Assembly: GCA_020852705.1 (NCBI GenBank)
Contig: JADZAP010000006.1
Coordinates: 50,997-114,996 of the forward strand
Length of the DNA stretch: 64,000 nucleotides
Direction of reading: 5' to 3'
Source of the DNA: Ignavibacteria bacterium
GTDB taxonomy: Bacteria; Bacteroidota; Ignavibacteria; Tepidaquicellales; OLB5
The translations under genes were made by a program, and so were the position numbers. This document shows positions 55,400-64,000 of the stretch, in pieces; position 1 is the stretch's first letter; each line of letters opens with the position of its first letter. Below the pieces are notes generated by a model, which searched no databases, had not been told where the DNA came from, and saw nothing but the letters and a program-made list of their open reading frames with translations.

Positions 55400-57127
55400 A
55401 TGAAGTTTAGTCAATATTTTTTACCAACATTAAAGGAAGTTCCCTCAGATGCTGTAATTCCATCGCATATATTAATGCTTAGGTCCGGAATGATAAGGCA
55501 GCTTACTGCTGGTGTATATTCATATTTACCGTTTGGTTTAAGAGTTTTCAGAAAAGTTGAAAAAGTTGTGAGAGAAGAAATGAATGCAATTGGAGGTTCA
55601 GAATTCCATTTACCGGCACTTTCTCCAAATGAATTATGGGCGGAAACGGGCAGGCTTGAAGATTATGGTGATGATATATTCAGAATTAAAAATCGTGATT
55701 TGGTTCTTGCACCGACACACGAAGAAGTATTTACTTCAATTGCAAAACCTAATTTAATTTCATATAAGAACTTACCTCAAATTTGGTATCAAATCCAGAC
55801 AAAGTTCAGAAATGAGCCTCGTCCTCGCGGAGGTGTCTTGCGAGGAAGACAGTTCTTAATGAAAGATGCTTATTCATTTGATGCAACATGGGAAGGTCTT
55901 GATGTTTCTTATGAAAAAAATGCTCAGGCATACAGAAATATATTCATAAGATGCGGACTTAAATTCTTTACTGTTTCTGCATTCAGCGGAGCAATGGGTG
56001 GAAGTGAATCAGAGGAATTTATGGTTGAAGCTGAAGCAGGAGAAGATACAGTGGTAATTAGCAGTGATAACAAGTATGCATCTAATTTAGAAGTTGCAGT
56101 TTCATTTTCAGAAAATATTGGCAGAAAAAATACCGGATTAACTTGTGAAGAATTTCACACACCTAATATAAAGAGTATTGATGAACTTGCTGGATTTTTA
56201 AAAATTACAAATAAATCACGACTTGCAAAATCAAGGTTATTTATTGTTCCTTCAAAGGTTCCGGATAAACAGGATTTATATATTCTGGCTCTTGTTTGCG
56301 GTGACGATGAATTCAGTGAATCAAAGCTTGCAAATATGTATTCGGGAATTAGGCCTGCTCATCCTGATGAATTATTAGAAATTGCAGGTGCTGATGCAGG
56401 TTCAATTGGACCTGTGAATTTTAAAAATAAGGATGTTAAAATTATTGCTGATTTACGACTTAAAGAGGCTGATGAACTTATTAGCGGTGCCTGTAAAAAT
56501 GATTTCCATTTAAAAAATATTGATTTAAAAAGAGATGTTCCAGGTATTGAATATATGGATTTAAGGACTGTTAAAGACGGTGAAAAAACAATAACTGGAG
56601 ATGCAACTCTCAGAATGGCTAAAGCCATAGAAGTAGGTCATATTTTTAAACTTGGAACCAGATATGCTGAGGCATTGAATGCAAAATACCTTGATATAAA
56701 TGGTAAGGAAAATGTAATAATTATGGGCAGTTATGGCATTGGTATTGAAAGGATTGCTGCTGCTTATATTGAACAAAATTTTGATAAAGATGGTATTATA
56801 TGGGGGGGAGAAATAGCACCTTTTCAGATACATTTAATTAGCGTAAACAAAAAAACTGATAATATTAAGATAACTGCAGGTGAACTATATAGTAAACTTA
56901 AAGAAAAAGGGTTTGAAGTGTTATTTGATGACCGTGATGATATTAGTCCGGGTGTTAAATTTAAAGATGCTGATTTAATTGGGGTTCCATTACAGCTTGT
57001 AGTAAGCGAAAAAAACATGAAGAATAATGAAATTGAATTAAAATTCAGAAGAACCGGCGAACGAAAAATGATTAAAATTGATGAAATATTAGATAAAATC
57101 AATGAAATTTATGTTCAAATCAAATAA
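55400..57127 (+). CDS. proS: Prolyl-tRNA synthetase, bacterial type
   Basis: 575 residues, the length of bacterial ProS with an inserted editing domain. Class II motifs: motif 1 around EMNAIGGSEFHLPALSP, motif 2 FRNEPRPRGGVLRGRQFLMKD, motif 3 GSYGIGIERIAAA. The YbaK-like insertion (about residues 220-390) includes KSRLFIVPSK and GADAGSIGPVNF and removes mischarged Ala. The C-terminal anticodon-binding domain has FEVLFDDRDDISPGVKFKDADLIGVP. It has its own promoter. Confidence 0.97.
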   Translation: MKFSQYFLPTLKEVPSDAVIPSHILMLRSGMIRQLTAGVYSYLPFGLRVFRKVEKVVREEMNAIGGSEFHLPALSPNELWAETGRLEDYGDDIFRIKNRDLVLAPTHEEVFTSIAKPNLISYKNLPQIWYQIQTKFRNEPRPRGGVLRGRQFLMKDAYSFDATWEGLDVSYEKNAQAYRNIFIRCGLKFFTVSAFSGAMGGSESEEFMVEAEAGEDTVVISSDNKYASNLEVAVSFSENIGRKNTGLTCEEFHTPNIKSIDELAGFLKITNKSRLAKSRLFIVPSKVPDKQDLYILALVCGDDEFSESKLANMYSGIRPAHPDELLEIAGADAGSIGPVNFKNKDVKIIADLRLKEADELISGACKNDFHLKNIDLKRDVPGIEYMDLRTVKDGEKTITGDATLRMAKAIEVGHIFKLGTRYAEALNAKYLDINGKENVIIMGSYGIGIERIAAAYIEQNFDKDGIIWGGEIAPFQIHLISVNKKTDNIKITAGELYSKLKEKGFEVLFDDRDDISPGVKFKDADLIGVPLQLVVSEKNMKNNEIELKFRRTGERKMIKIDEILDKINEIYVQIK

Positions 57128-57261
57128 TATTGCATTATACAAGTTTTATTATTAATATTGTTTTTAACTAATTAATACATTTTTTGCATTCACTAACTAC
57201 AAATTTCATTTCAATTTTATAGCAAAACACTACCATTCTTTTTGTAATTAATTAACATTTT

Positions 57262-58836
57262 TTGAGATTAAGTTTATCTAACAGGCAATTAATAGTTTAC
57301 GGGCTTGTTATTTTAGCAGCAAGTATATTAATAGGAAGTGTCAGCCTTATGTTTCCGTTTGGGCGTGACCAGGCAATATATGCTTATGCGGGTAAAATGC
57401 TGCTGGAAGGAAAAATAAATTACCTCTATGTGTTTGACCTAAAACCACCGGGTATTCATTTTCTTTTTGCATTTATTCAGCTGATTATGGGGGAGTCAAT
57501 GTTAAGTGCAAGAATATTTGATTTAATTTGGCAATGCACTACTGCTTTTATAATGCTGGTCATAATTTACAAATTAACTGCAGAAAAGTTTCTTTCAATA
57601 ACTCTTTCTGTATTTTATATTTTCTTATATTACAGAAATGATTATTGGCATACATTGCAAACAGACGGATCATTAAATTTGCTCTTTGCAATTTCAGTTT
57701 TACTTTTATTATCTAACTATTTTTCACATTCATTTATCAAATTATTTTTTGCAGGTATAGCTTTTTCAGCTGCATTGCTTATTAAATATACAATTATTCT
57801 ATTTCTGCCATTAGTAATAGTCTTAATGCTGTTTGATAATAAGTTTATTTTATCATTAAGAATAAAAAATATATTATTATATTCAGGCGGAATACTTATA
57901 AGCGGTTTATTTATTCTATTGTTATATTATTTTACCGGTGCTTTAAATGCTTTTTGGGATATTCAAACTATTCAGACACCTTTATATACAAAGATAGCTT
58001 ATGAAACTGAGTTACAAGGATTTATCCAGAAACAATTAACAAAGTTATTTCTGTTTTCGGTATTTACGCCATTCATATATTTATCAATATTTGCAATGCT
58101 TGCCACATTTATTAAGCGTAAGACAAGTTTTCCTCAATTATTATTATTTATTTGGGTTATTTCAGCACTTTTCAGTTTAATTGTACAATGGAAATTCTAT
58201 TATTATCATTTTCTGGTGATAATTCCCCCTGTTCTGATTGCATCTGCAATTGGATTTTCATATCTTAAAGAATTTTTTAAAAACTATAAGAAAGTTTATT
58301 TTTCAATTGCTATTGTTTTGCTTGCCGTTATATTTATATATGGCTTTAAGCCATACTTAACCAGTTATTCTTCATTAATTAGTTTCCTAAACGGTAAAAG
58401 TACATTAAAAGATGAATATATAAAAAACGGCTTCACATCTGATTCAGTTTTTATGATCAGTAAAACTTTTAAAGCTGTAGAATATATTAAAATTAATTCA
58501 TCTGAAAGTGATAATGTATTTGTGTGGGGATTTGATCCTTTAATTTACTATCTATCCGGAAGAAATTGTTCTTCAAGGTTTATTTATAATTTCCCGTTAT
58601 TGTGGAAAGGTGAAAACACTGCATTCAGAGAAGAGTTTATTCATGTTATTGAAAAAAATTATCCAAAAATAATTATTGTAGCTCAAAATGACCCGTTACA
58701 ATACATTTCAGGATATAATGAAGATTCAAAGCATCTGTTAAATCGTTTTCCTGAGTTTAATAAAATACTAGCTGAAAAATATAATTACAGAACTAATGCA
58801 GAGGATTACGAAATTTACGAACTTAAAAGCTGGTAA
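57262..58836 (+). CDS. Integral membrane glycosyltransferase (GT39/ArnT-like)
   Basis: 524 residues from TTG 57262 with about eleven membrane segments. The first periplasmic loop has GRDQAIYAYAGKMLLEGKIN and FDLKPPGIHF, the Asp and DxKPPG features of lipid-linked sugar transferases (PMT/ArnT clan). A C-terminal soluble part (about 395-524) includes FVWGFDPLIYYLSGRN. It should transfer a sugar from a polyprenyl carrier to an envelope target. It heads the envelope run, 134 bases after proS, and shares one base with the next start. Confidence 0.78.
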   Translation: MRLSLSNRQLIVYGLVILAASILIGSVSLMFPFGRDQAIYAYAGKMLLEGKINYLYVFDLKPPGIHFLFAFIQLIMGESMLSARIFDLIWQCTTAFIMLVIIYKLTAEKFLSITLSVFYIFLYYRNDYWHTLQTDGSLNLLFAISVLLLLSNYFSHSFIKLFFAGIAFSAALLIKYTIILFLPLVIVLMLFDNKFILSLRIKNILLYSGGILISGLFILLLYYFTGALNAFWDIQTIQTPLYTKIAYETELQGFIQKQLTKLFLFSVFTPFIYLSIFAMLATFIKRKTSFPQLLLFIWVISALFSLIVQWKFYYYHFLVIIPPVLIASAIGFSYLKEFFKNYKKVYFSIAIVLLAVIFIYGFKPYLTSYSSLISFLNGKSTLKDEYIKNGFTSDSVFMISKTFKAVEYIKINSSESDNVFVWGFDPLIYYLSGRNCSSRFIYNFPLLWKGENTAFREEFIHVIEKNYPKIIIVAQNDPLQYISGYNEDSKHLLNRFPEFNKILAEKYNYRTNAEDYEIYELKSW

Positions 58837-59453
58837 TGAAAAATAGATATCCAATTTTAAAATATTCTAAAAGGATAATATTAGCATCATCATCACCAAG
58901 GCGAAAACTGCTTTTGAATGCCTTATTAAAGAATTTTGGATTGAAGTTTGATGTAATACCAGCTAATATTGTTGAATATATTTCTGAAAATGTGAAAAAT
59001 TATGGCAATTTTGCAGCAAATTTAGCACAATTAAAGGCTTTAGAAGTTTCTATTAGAAAAAATGGGTTAATTATTGCAGCAGATACAATAGTTGTGATAA
59101 ATAACATAATATTAGGAAAACCAAAAAATAAAATAGATGCTATCAGAATGCTTAACTTTCTATCCGGAAATGTACACAAAGTTTACACCGGGATTTTTAT
59201 TTTTGATCCTGTAACAGAAAAATATTTTAAAACTTATGAAAAAACTTTAGTTAAATTTCGCAATTTAAGCAGAGCAGAAATAAACTTTTATGTCAATAGC
59301 GGAAGTCCAATGGATAAAGCAGGCGGGTACGGTATTCAGGATGACTTTGGAAGCACATTTGTTGAAAAAATTAATGGTGATTATTTTAACGTTGTGGGGC
59401 TACCGGTTTTTAAATTATATAATGGTTTAAGTAAATTCATAAAACTTATTTAA
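58836..59453 (+). CDS. maf: Maf-like nucleoside triphosphate pyrophosphatase
   Basis: 205 residues. Family motifs: ILASSSPRRKLLL (residues 13-25), AADTIVVINN, KPKNKIDAIRMLNFLSGNVHKVYTG and DKAGGYGIQDDFG. Maf proteins hydrolyse non-canonical or pyrimidine nucleotides and affect septation. Its ATG overlaps the preceding stop (TAATG), so both are coupled. Confidence 0.93.
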   Translation: MKNRYPILKYSKRIILASSSPRRKLLLNALLKNFGLKFDVIPANIVEYISENVKNYGNFAANLAQLKALEVSIRKNGLIIAADTIVVINNIILGKPKNKIDAIRMLNFLSGNVHKVYTGIFIFDPVTEKYFKTYEKTLVKFRNLSRAEINFYVNSGSPMDKAGGYGIQDDFGSTFVEKINGDYFNVVGLPVFKLYNGLSKFIKLI

Positions 59454-59457
59454 TAAT

Positions 59458-60432
59458 TTGTACCAAAAATATAAAAAGAAAATATTGTTTTCTGTAATTC
59501 TGGGTGCATTGGTATTTCTTGGACTAAGTATTTATGCAAATTTTAATGAATTATTGGATGCATTTTCACTGTACAATTGGCTTTTGTTTCCTTTAATTTT
59601 GGTATTTTCTTTAATTAATTATATTTTCAGGTTTTTCAGGTGGGAGCATTATACAAAAGTTCTTGATATAAAGATTAAAAGAAAGATGAGTTTTTTGATA
59701 TTCCTTTCATCATTTATTATGTCAGTTACACCGGGTAAAATAGGTGAAGTTTTTAAATCTTATTTGCTGAAAGAACAAATTGGTACACCGGTAAGTAAAA
59801 GTGCTCCAATAGTATTTGCCGAAAGAATTACTGATTTTTTATCTTTAGTACTACTTAGCTTAACCGGAGCTTTAATGTTTGGTTACGGCACTAATTTAAT
59901 TATTGGATTTGGAATTCTTTTTATTTTAACAATATTTATTATAAGTAACAGAAAAATATCGTACGCTATTATTGGCATCTTTGAAAAATTAAAATTTGTA
60001 TCAAATATTTCACATAAAATACATACCGCTTATGACAGCATTTATCAAATGGTAAAATTTAAGGAATTATTAATAACTATAATTTTAAGTATTTTTGCAT
60101 GGGCATTTGAGTGTTTGAGCTTTTATATTGTTATTAACGGATTTAATATTCCAGGTGCCCCACATGTTGATCTTTTTATTGCAACATTTGTATATGGTTT
60201 TGCTACAATAGCAGGTGCAATTACTATGCTTCCTGGGGGTTTAGGTGCCACTGATGCCAGCATTACAGGGTTACTTGTTGTTTTGGCAATTCCCAAAAGT
60301 GTATCAGTAGCTTCAACACTTATTATCAGGGCAGCTACTTTATGGTTTGCTGTTGTGGTGGGGATTATTGCAGTTATGTTTTACCAGAAGATTTCACATA
60401 AAAGTATCAATGAAATTGTTTTAGAAACTTAA
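59458..60432 (+). CDS. YbhN/lysylphosphatidylglycerol-synthase-type membrane protein
   Basis: 324 residues from TTG 59458 with about eight membrane segments. Family features: RFFRWEHYTKVL, SVTPGKIGEVFKSYLL and the late TMLPGGLGATDASITGLL motif of the UPF0104/flippase-like family (LPG synthase N-terminal part). The soluble transferase domain of MprF is absent. Lipid or lipid-linked sugar movement is the likely role; this is inferred from family and neighbours. Confidence 0.82.
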   Translation: MYQKYKKKILFSVILGALVFLGLSIYANFNELLDAFSLYNWLLFPLILVFSLINYIFRFFRWEHYTKVLDIKIKRKMSFLIFLSSFIMSVTPGKIGEVFKSYLLKEQIGTPVSKSAPIVFAERITDFLSLVLLSLTGALMFGYGTNLIIGFGILFILTIFIISNRKISYAIIGIFEKLKFVSNISHKIHTAYDSIYQMVKFKELLITIILSIFAWAFECLSFYIVINGFNIPGAPHVDLFIATFVYGFATIAGAITMLPGGLGATDASITGLLVVLAIPKSVSVASTLIIRAATLWFAVVVGIIAVMFYQKISHKSINEIVLET

Positions 60433-60456
60433 ATCTGGAAATTAATTAATTTCAAT

Positions 60457-60870
60457 ATGGAAAGAAAAATACGTGTTATTATCGCAAAAGCCGGACTTGA
60501 TGGTCATGATAGAGGTGCAAAAGTAATTGCAGCTGCATTTAGAGATTCAGGAATTGAGGTAATTTATCTTGGTTTAAGACAAACGCCCGAAATGATAGTT
60601 GAAGCAGCTTTACAGGAAGATGCTGATGCAATAGGGATAAGTATATTAAGCGGTGCACACATGACTGTTTTCAAAAAAATCCTTGAAGTCATGAAAACTA
60701 AAAACTTAGATAATGTTTTATTATTCGGAGGGGGGATTATCCCCAAAGAGGATATCAGTAAATTAAAAAAGCTTGGTGTAGGTGAATTATTTACACCGGG
60801 TACACCAACAACTGATACTGTTGAATATGTTAAAAAATGGGTTAATGAGCATAGAACACTTGAAGTATAA
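60457..60870 (+). CDS. Stand-alone cobalamin-binding domain protein (methylmalonyl-CoA mutase small-subunit type)
   Basis: 137 residues. The B12 motif is complete: DGHDRG (Asp15, His17, Gly20), GISILSGAH and LLFGGGIIP. It has the size of the separate C-terminal subunit of methylmalonyl-CoA mutase ([17 protein letters not shown] is the shared start pattern). The catalytic subunit is not encoded nearby; instead envelope and sugar genes surround it. It either pairs with a mutase elsewhere or serves another B12 protein. Confidence 0.87.
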   Translation: MERKIRVIIAKAGLDGHDRGAKVIAAAFRDSGIEVIYLGLRQTPEMIVEAALQEDADAIGISILSGAHMTVFKKILEVMKTKNLDNVLLFGGGIIPKEDISKLKKLGVGELFTPGTPTTDTVEYVKKWVNEHRTLEV

Positions 60871-60894
60871 ATCAATTTTAAATCAATAATATAA

Positions 60895-62289
60895 ATGGCT
60901 ATTAAATTTGGAACTGATGGCTGGCGGGCAGTCATAGCAGATGAATATACTTTTGAAAATTTGAAGAAAATTTCAAAAGCTACAGCAATTGCATTTCAAA
61001 ATCACCCAAAAATTAAAAACGGAATCATAATCGGTTACGATACACGGTTTCTTTCAAAAGAATTTGCTGAATGCGCTGCAGAAGTTTTTGCTAATCATGG
61101 AATAAAAGTTTTTTTAACTGATACATTTGTTACAACCCCTACAGTATCTTTGCTTAGCAGAGATAAAAATCTGGCTTACGGAGTTATGATAACATCATCC
61201 CATAATCCCGCTAAGTATAATGGTTTTAAACTAAAGGATGAATTTGGCGGTTCAATGGGACCATCGCAACTTGTTATTATTGAAGAAAAACTAAAAGATT
61301 CTGATTCATTTAATTATGGTAGTGATGTTTTTGATAATTTGTTGAATTCAGGAAAAATTGAATATGCTAAAGGTAAAGAATATTTTAGAGAAATATTAGA
61401 AAAAAAGATTGATATAAAAAATATTAAATCTTCAGGTATTAATATTATTTATGATGCCATGTATGGTTCCGGTCAGGGAATGATGGATGGTTTAATTACA
61501 CTTAAATCAATCAGAAATGAAATAAACCCTTCATTTGGCGGTTCAAGTCCAGAACCCGTACAAAAAAATCTTTCACTGATTTGCAACGAAATGAAAAATG
61601 GAAATTATGATATTGGGATTGTAACGGACGGGGATGCTGACAGAATTGCCATAATAGATGAAAATGGTGAATTTGTAGATGCTCAAAAGACTTTTGCTCT
61701 TCTGCTTTCTTATCTTATTAATGAAAAGAAAATGACAGGCGGAGTGGTAAGAGGATTTTCATCAAGTGATCTTATTAAAAAGATTTGCGATGAATACGGA
61801 TTGAAGTTATATACTGTTCCAATTGGCTTTAAATACATTTCAGAGTTAATGATAAAAGAAGATATTTTGATTGGAGCAGAAGAAAGCGGCGGAATTGGGC
61901 TTAAACATCATTTACCTGAAAGAGACGGCATATTTAACGGATTGATGTTTGGAGAAATGCTTGCTGTTAAAAAGAAAAAACTGAGTGTACTTATAGATGA
62001 AATTGAAAGTAAATACGGCAAATATTTTTATAAACGTATTGACCAGCATTTAACAAGCAATGAACAGAAAACGGAACTTGTAAATTTAACAAAGGGATTA
62101 AAGGAAGTAGCAGGTTTAAAAGTAACCGGACAGGATGACCTTGATGGCTGTAAACTGTTATTTGAAAACGGCTGGTTATTAGTAAGGGCTTCAGGAACCG
62201 AACCTTTGCTTAGGATTTACACAGAAACAACAGGAATTAACAAAACAGATGATATCTTAAAAGATATTGTTAAGAAGTTTAATATATGA
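60895..62289 (+). CDS. Phosphoglucomutase/phosphomannomutase family protein
   Basis: 464 residues. The phosphoserine loop is TSSHNPAKYNGFK (near residue 101), the metal loop DGDADR, the sugar-binding EESGG and the phosphate-binding RASGTEPLLRIY. It converts hexose 6- and 1-phosphates and feeds nucleotide-sugar synthesis for the polysaccharide genes around it. Glucose versus mannose (or glucosamine) preference cannot be decided. It overlaps the next gene by four bases (ATGA). Confidence 0.9.
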   Translation: MAIKFGTDGWRAVIADEYTFENLKKISKATAIAFQNHPKIKNGIIIGYDTRFLSKEFAECAAEVFANHGIKVFLTDTFVTTPTVSLLSRDKNLAYGVMITSSHNPAKYNGFKLKDEFGGSMGPSQLVIIEEKLKDSDSFNYGSDVFDNLLNSGKIEYAKGKEYFREILEKKIDIKNIKSSGINIIYDAMYGSGQGMMDGLITLKSIRNEINPSFGGSSPEPVQKNLSLICNEMKNGNYDIGIVTDGDADRIAIIDENGEFVDAQKTFALLLSYLINEKKMTGGVVRGFSSSDLIKKICDEYGLKLYTVPIGFKYISELMIKEDILIGAEESGGIGLKHHLPERDGIFNGLMFGEMLAVKKKKLSVLIDEIESKYGKYFYKRIDQHLTSNEQKTELVNLTKGLKEVAGLKVTGQDDLDGCKLLFENGWLLVRASGTEPLLRIYTETTGINKTDDILKDIVKKFNI

Positions 62290-64000
62290 TTATGGCAACA
62301 AAAATAAAATTAATTTCGGTATTTTTGGTATTGTTTTTTATCAGCGGTACATTGTTTTCACAAAATGGTTTGAATGATAAAAATTCATCAAACAATCAGT
62401 CAAATCCATTGAAGCAATTTGACCTGAATATGAATACCAATAAAATGGATCTGCAGAATTTTGATATTCTCAAACAGATAGAGCCAACAGCTTCAACTAA
62501 TACAATATATAATGATCAATTATTGGAAGGCGCAGTTGATGCAAATAAATATATTGTTGGTCCAAATGATATTTTTAGCTTGGGAATATGGGGAGTAGTT
62601 AATACACCTCTTCCAATTTCGGTAAGCCCTGAAGGTTCATTGATAATTCCATCTGTTGGAGAAGTAGCTGTTAATGGATTAACATTAGCTGAAACAAAAC
62701 AAAAAGTAATTGCAGCTGTTAAAAAAAGATATATTTCAGCAGAAATTACTTTAACTTTGGTTTCACCCAGAAGGTTTATTGTTACAGTTGCCGGAGTTGG
62801 GCAGGGAACTTATCCGACAAGTGCAATAATGCGTGCAAGTTCAATTATTGCATTTATTTTTAGTGATAGTTTATCTCTGATGAAATCAGGTACTCAGCCA
62901 TCAGATAGATACAATTTTAGTATGCGAAATATCAAGCTTCAGCGAAAAAATGGTGAAATACGAAGAATAGATCTTTATAAATATTTTGCAACCAGAGATG
63001 AACAATATAATCCATTTCTGCGTGAAGGCGATGTTTTAACACTGCAAAAATATGATTGGGAAGGAAGATTTGTTGCTGTACAGGGTGCAGTTCAGTTTCC
63101 CGGAGTTTTTGAATATATTAATGGTGATGACTTGGAAACAGCTATTCAGCTAGTACGCGGAGTTACTACTGTTGCAAATATGGATAGTATTGTAATTTCC
63201 AGAATGGATCCATCCGCAACAAAAATGGAAAAAATTTGGGTTGATTATGAACATGATAAAAAAATGAAACTTGAACCAAATGACAGAGTTTACGTTTATG
63301 CTTATGCCGAACAGCGCCGTGATTTTAAAGTACTTGTTTTGGGGGAAGTTGTGAGACCCGGAAACTATCCAATTACTTTAAATACAACAAAACTTTCAGA
63401 TGTTATTAGTGAAGCCGGAGGTTTATTGCCAAATTCATTTTTGCCAACCTCGGAAGTTTACAGGAAAATAGATACATTTTATATTCAGACAAAAAATAGA
63501 GATACCTTAGAAAATGTTTACACCAGAAGGTTGAATGATATAGTTTCAAATAAAGAGGAAAAAGAAAGTTTTGATCAGGATCTTTTATATCAGATTGGCA
63601 GAGTAAATGTGGATTTTGAAAAATTATCTAAAGGTGATAATAGCCAGGATATAACATTAAAAAATGGTGATATTATTTATATTGCAGATAACAGTAAAGA
63701 AGTATATGTATATGGACAGGTAAATAAACCCGGATTTGTGCCTTATAAGGAAGGTGCTGGAGCGGAGTATTATATTAATGCAGCCGGCGGATTGGGTGAA
63801 AGGGCAGATGAAGATGAGATTCGTGTAATTAAATTTAAAACCAGAGAGTGGCTTGAACCGGATGATGCTACTATTCAATCAAGCGATTTTGTATATGTAC
63901 CAAGAGTAATAAATCGTGATTTTGCTTATGATATTGATTTGATAGCAAAAGTAGCAGGTGTAATTGTAAGCGTAGTTTCGTTGACATTATTGGTAATTCA
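62286..64000 (+). CDS. SLBB-domain polysaccharide export protein (3' end cut by window)
   Basis: At least 571 residues, open to the end of the window. Signal peptide (ending LFSQ). The polysaccharide export domain starts at NKYIVGPNDIFSLGIWG with SVSPEGSLIIPSVGEVAVNGLTL, then SLBB repeats: VAVQGAVQFPGVFEYINGDD, VLVLGEVVRPGNYPIT and VYVYGQVNKPGFVPYKEG. A membrane helix begins at the cut end (VAGVIVSVVSLTLLVI). This is the Wza-like channel part of a capsule or exopolysaccharide exporter, consistent with the sugar genes before it. The start may be 62286 or ATG 62292. Confidence 0.88.
   Translation, partial: MIMATKIKLISVFLVLFFISGTLFSQNGLNDKNSSNNQSNPLKQFDLNMNTNKMDLQNFDILKQIEPTASTNTIYNDQLLEGAVDANKYIVGPNDIFSLGIWGVVNTPLPISVSPEGSLIIPSVGEVAVNGLTLAETKQKVIAAVKKRYISAEITLTLVSPRRFIVTVAGVGQGTYPTSAIMRASSIIAFIFSDSLSLMKSGTQPSDRYNFSMRNIKLQRKNGEIRRIDLYKYFATRDEQYNPFLREGDVLTLQKYDWEGRFVAVQGAVQFPGVFEYINGDDLETAIQLVRGVTTVANMDSIVISRMDPSATKMEKIWVDYEHDKKMKLEPNDRVYVYAYAEQRRDFKVLVLGEVVRPGNYPITLNTTKLSDVISEAGGLLPNSFLPTSEVYRKIDTFYIQTKNRDTLENVYTRRLNDIVSNKEEKESFDQDLLYQIGRVNVDFEKLSKGDNSQDITLKNGDIIYIADNSKEVYVYGQVNKPGFVPYKEGAGAEYYINAAGGLGERADEDEIRVIKFKTREWLEPDDATIQSSDFVYVPRVINRDFAYDIDLIAKVAGVIVSVVSLTLLVI

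Overview
The window is AT-rich chromosomal DNA, very probably from the Ignavibacteria/Chlorobi-Bacteroidota (FCB) group. Evidence: several secreted proteins end in the type IX secretion sorting domain with the NYPNPFN motif; intergenic regions carry the Bacteroidota-type promoter TTG-N19/20-TAnnTTTG (seven sites found); Shine-Dalgarno sequences are mostly weak and TTG starts are frequent; housekeeping gene order fits this group. No phage, complete insertion sequence or CRISPR array is visible.

Region 1 (1-7284): a cluster of secreted T9SS cargo genes. Three are tandem paralogues, one broken by a single in-frame stop. A fourth, unrelated cargo gene has lost half of its sorting domain and has a second premature stop. 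Region 2 (7415-23090): the S10-spc-alpha ribosomal gene cluster from rplB to rplQ plus engB. It departs from the usual layout: rpsJ-rplC-rplD-rplW are missing upstream, a tRNA-Gln lies between rplR and rpsE, and an outer-membrane protein gene with its own terminator lies between rpmD and rplO. Region 3 (23119-25178): a class V aminotransferase and a D-2-hydroxyacid dehydrogenase, a likely serine pathway pair.

Region 4 (25175-34929): a long co-directional run with its own promoter: dnaN-recF-dciA-like-gyrB, an outer-membrane barrel, uppP, a periplasmic cyclophilin, holA, then an ECF sigma factor with a membrane partner, ending in a bidirectional terminator. Region 5 (34951-44032): tig-clpP, anmK, a short-chain dehydrogenase, an LVIVD-repeat protein, and a livM-livG-livF-aminotransferase operon that lacks livH and livK.

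Region 6 (44154-51588): a copper/silver export island with a Cys-rich small exported protein, TolC-like channel, CusB-like adaptor with a metal-binding N-terminal domain, an exported HMA lipoprotein, a CPMHP-type metal-binding membrane protein, and a CusA-type pump that keeps the three-methionine Cu(I)/Ag(I) site. Region 7 (51671-55240): tRNA-Val with a truncated 3' copy of itself, a stand-alone RapZ C-terminal domain protein, tRNA-Gly, an orphan response regulator and several secreted proteins. Region 8 (55350-64000): proS, followed by an envelope/polysaccharide run (GT39 glycosyltransferase, Maf, flippase-like protein, B12-binding domain protein, phosphohexomutase, SLBB export protein cut by the window end).
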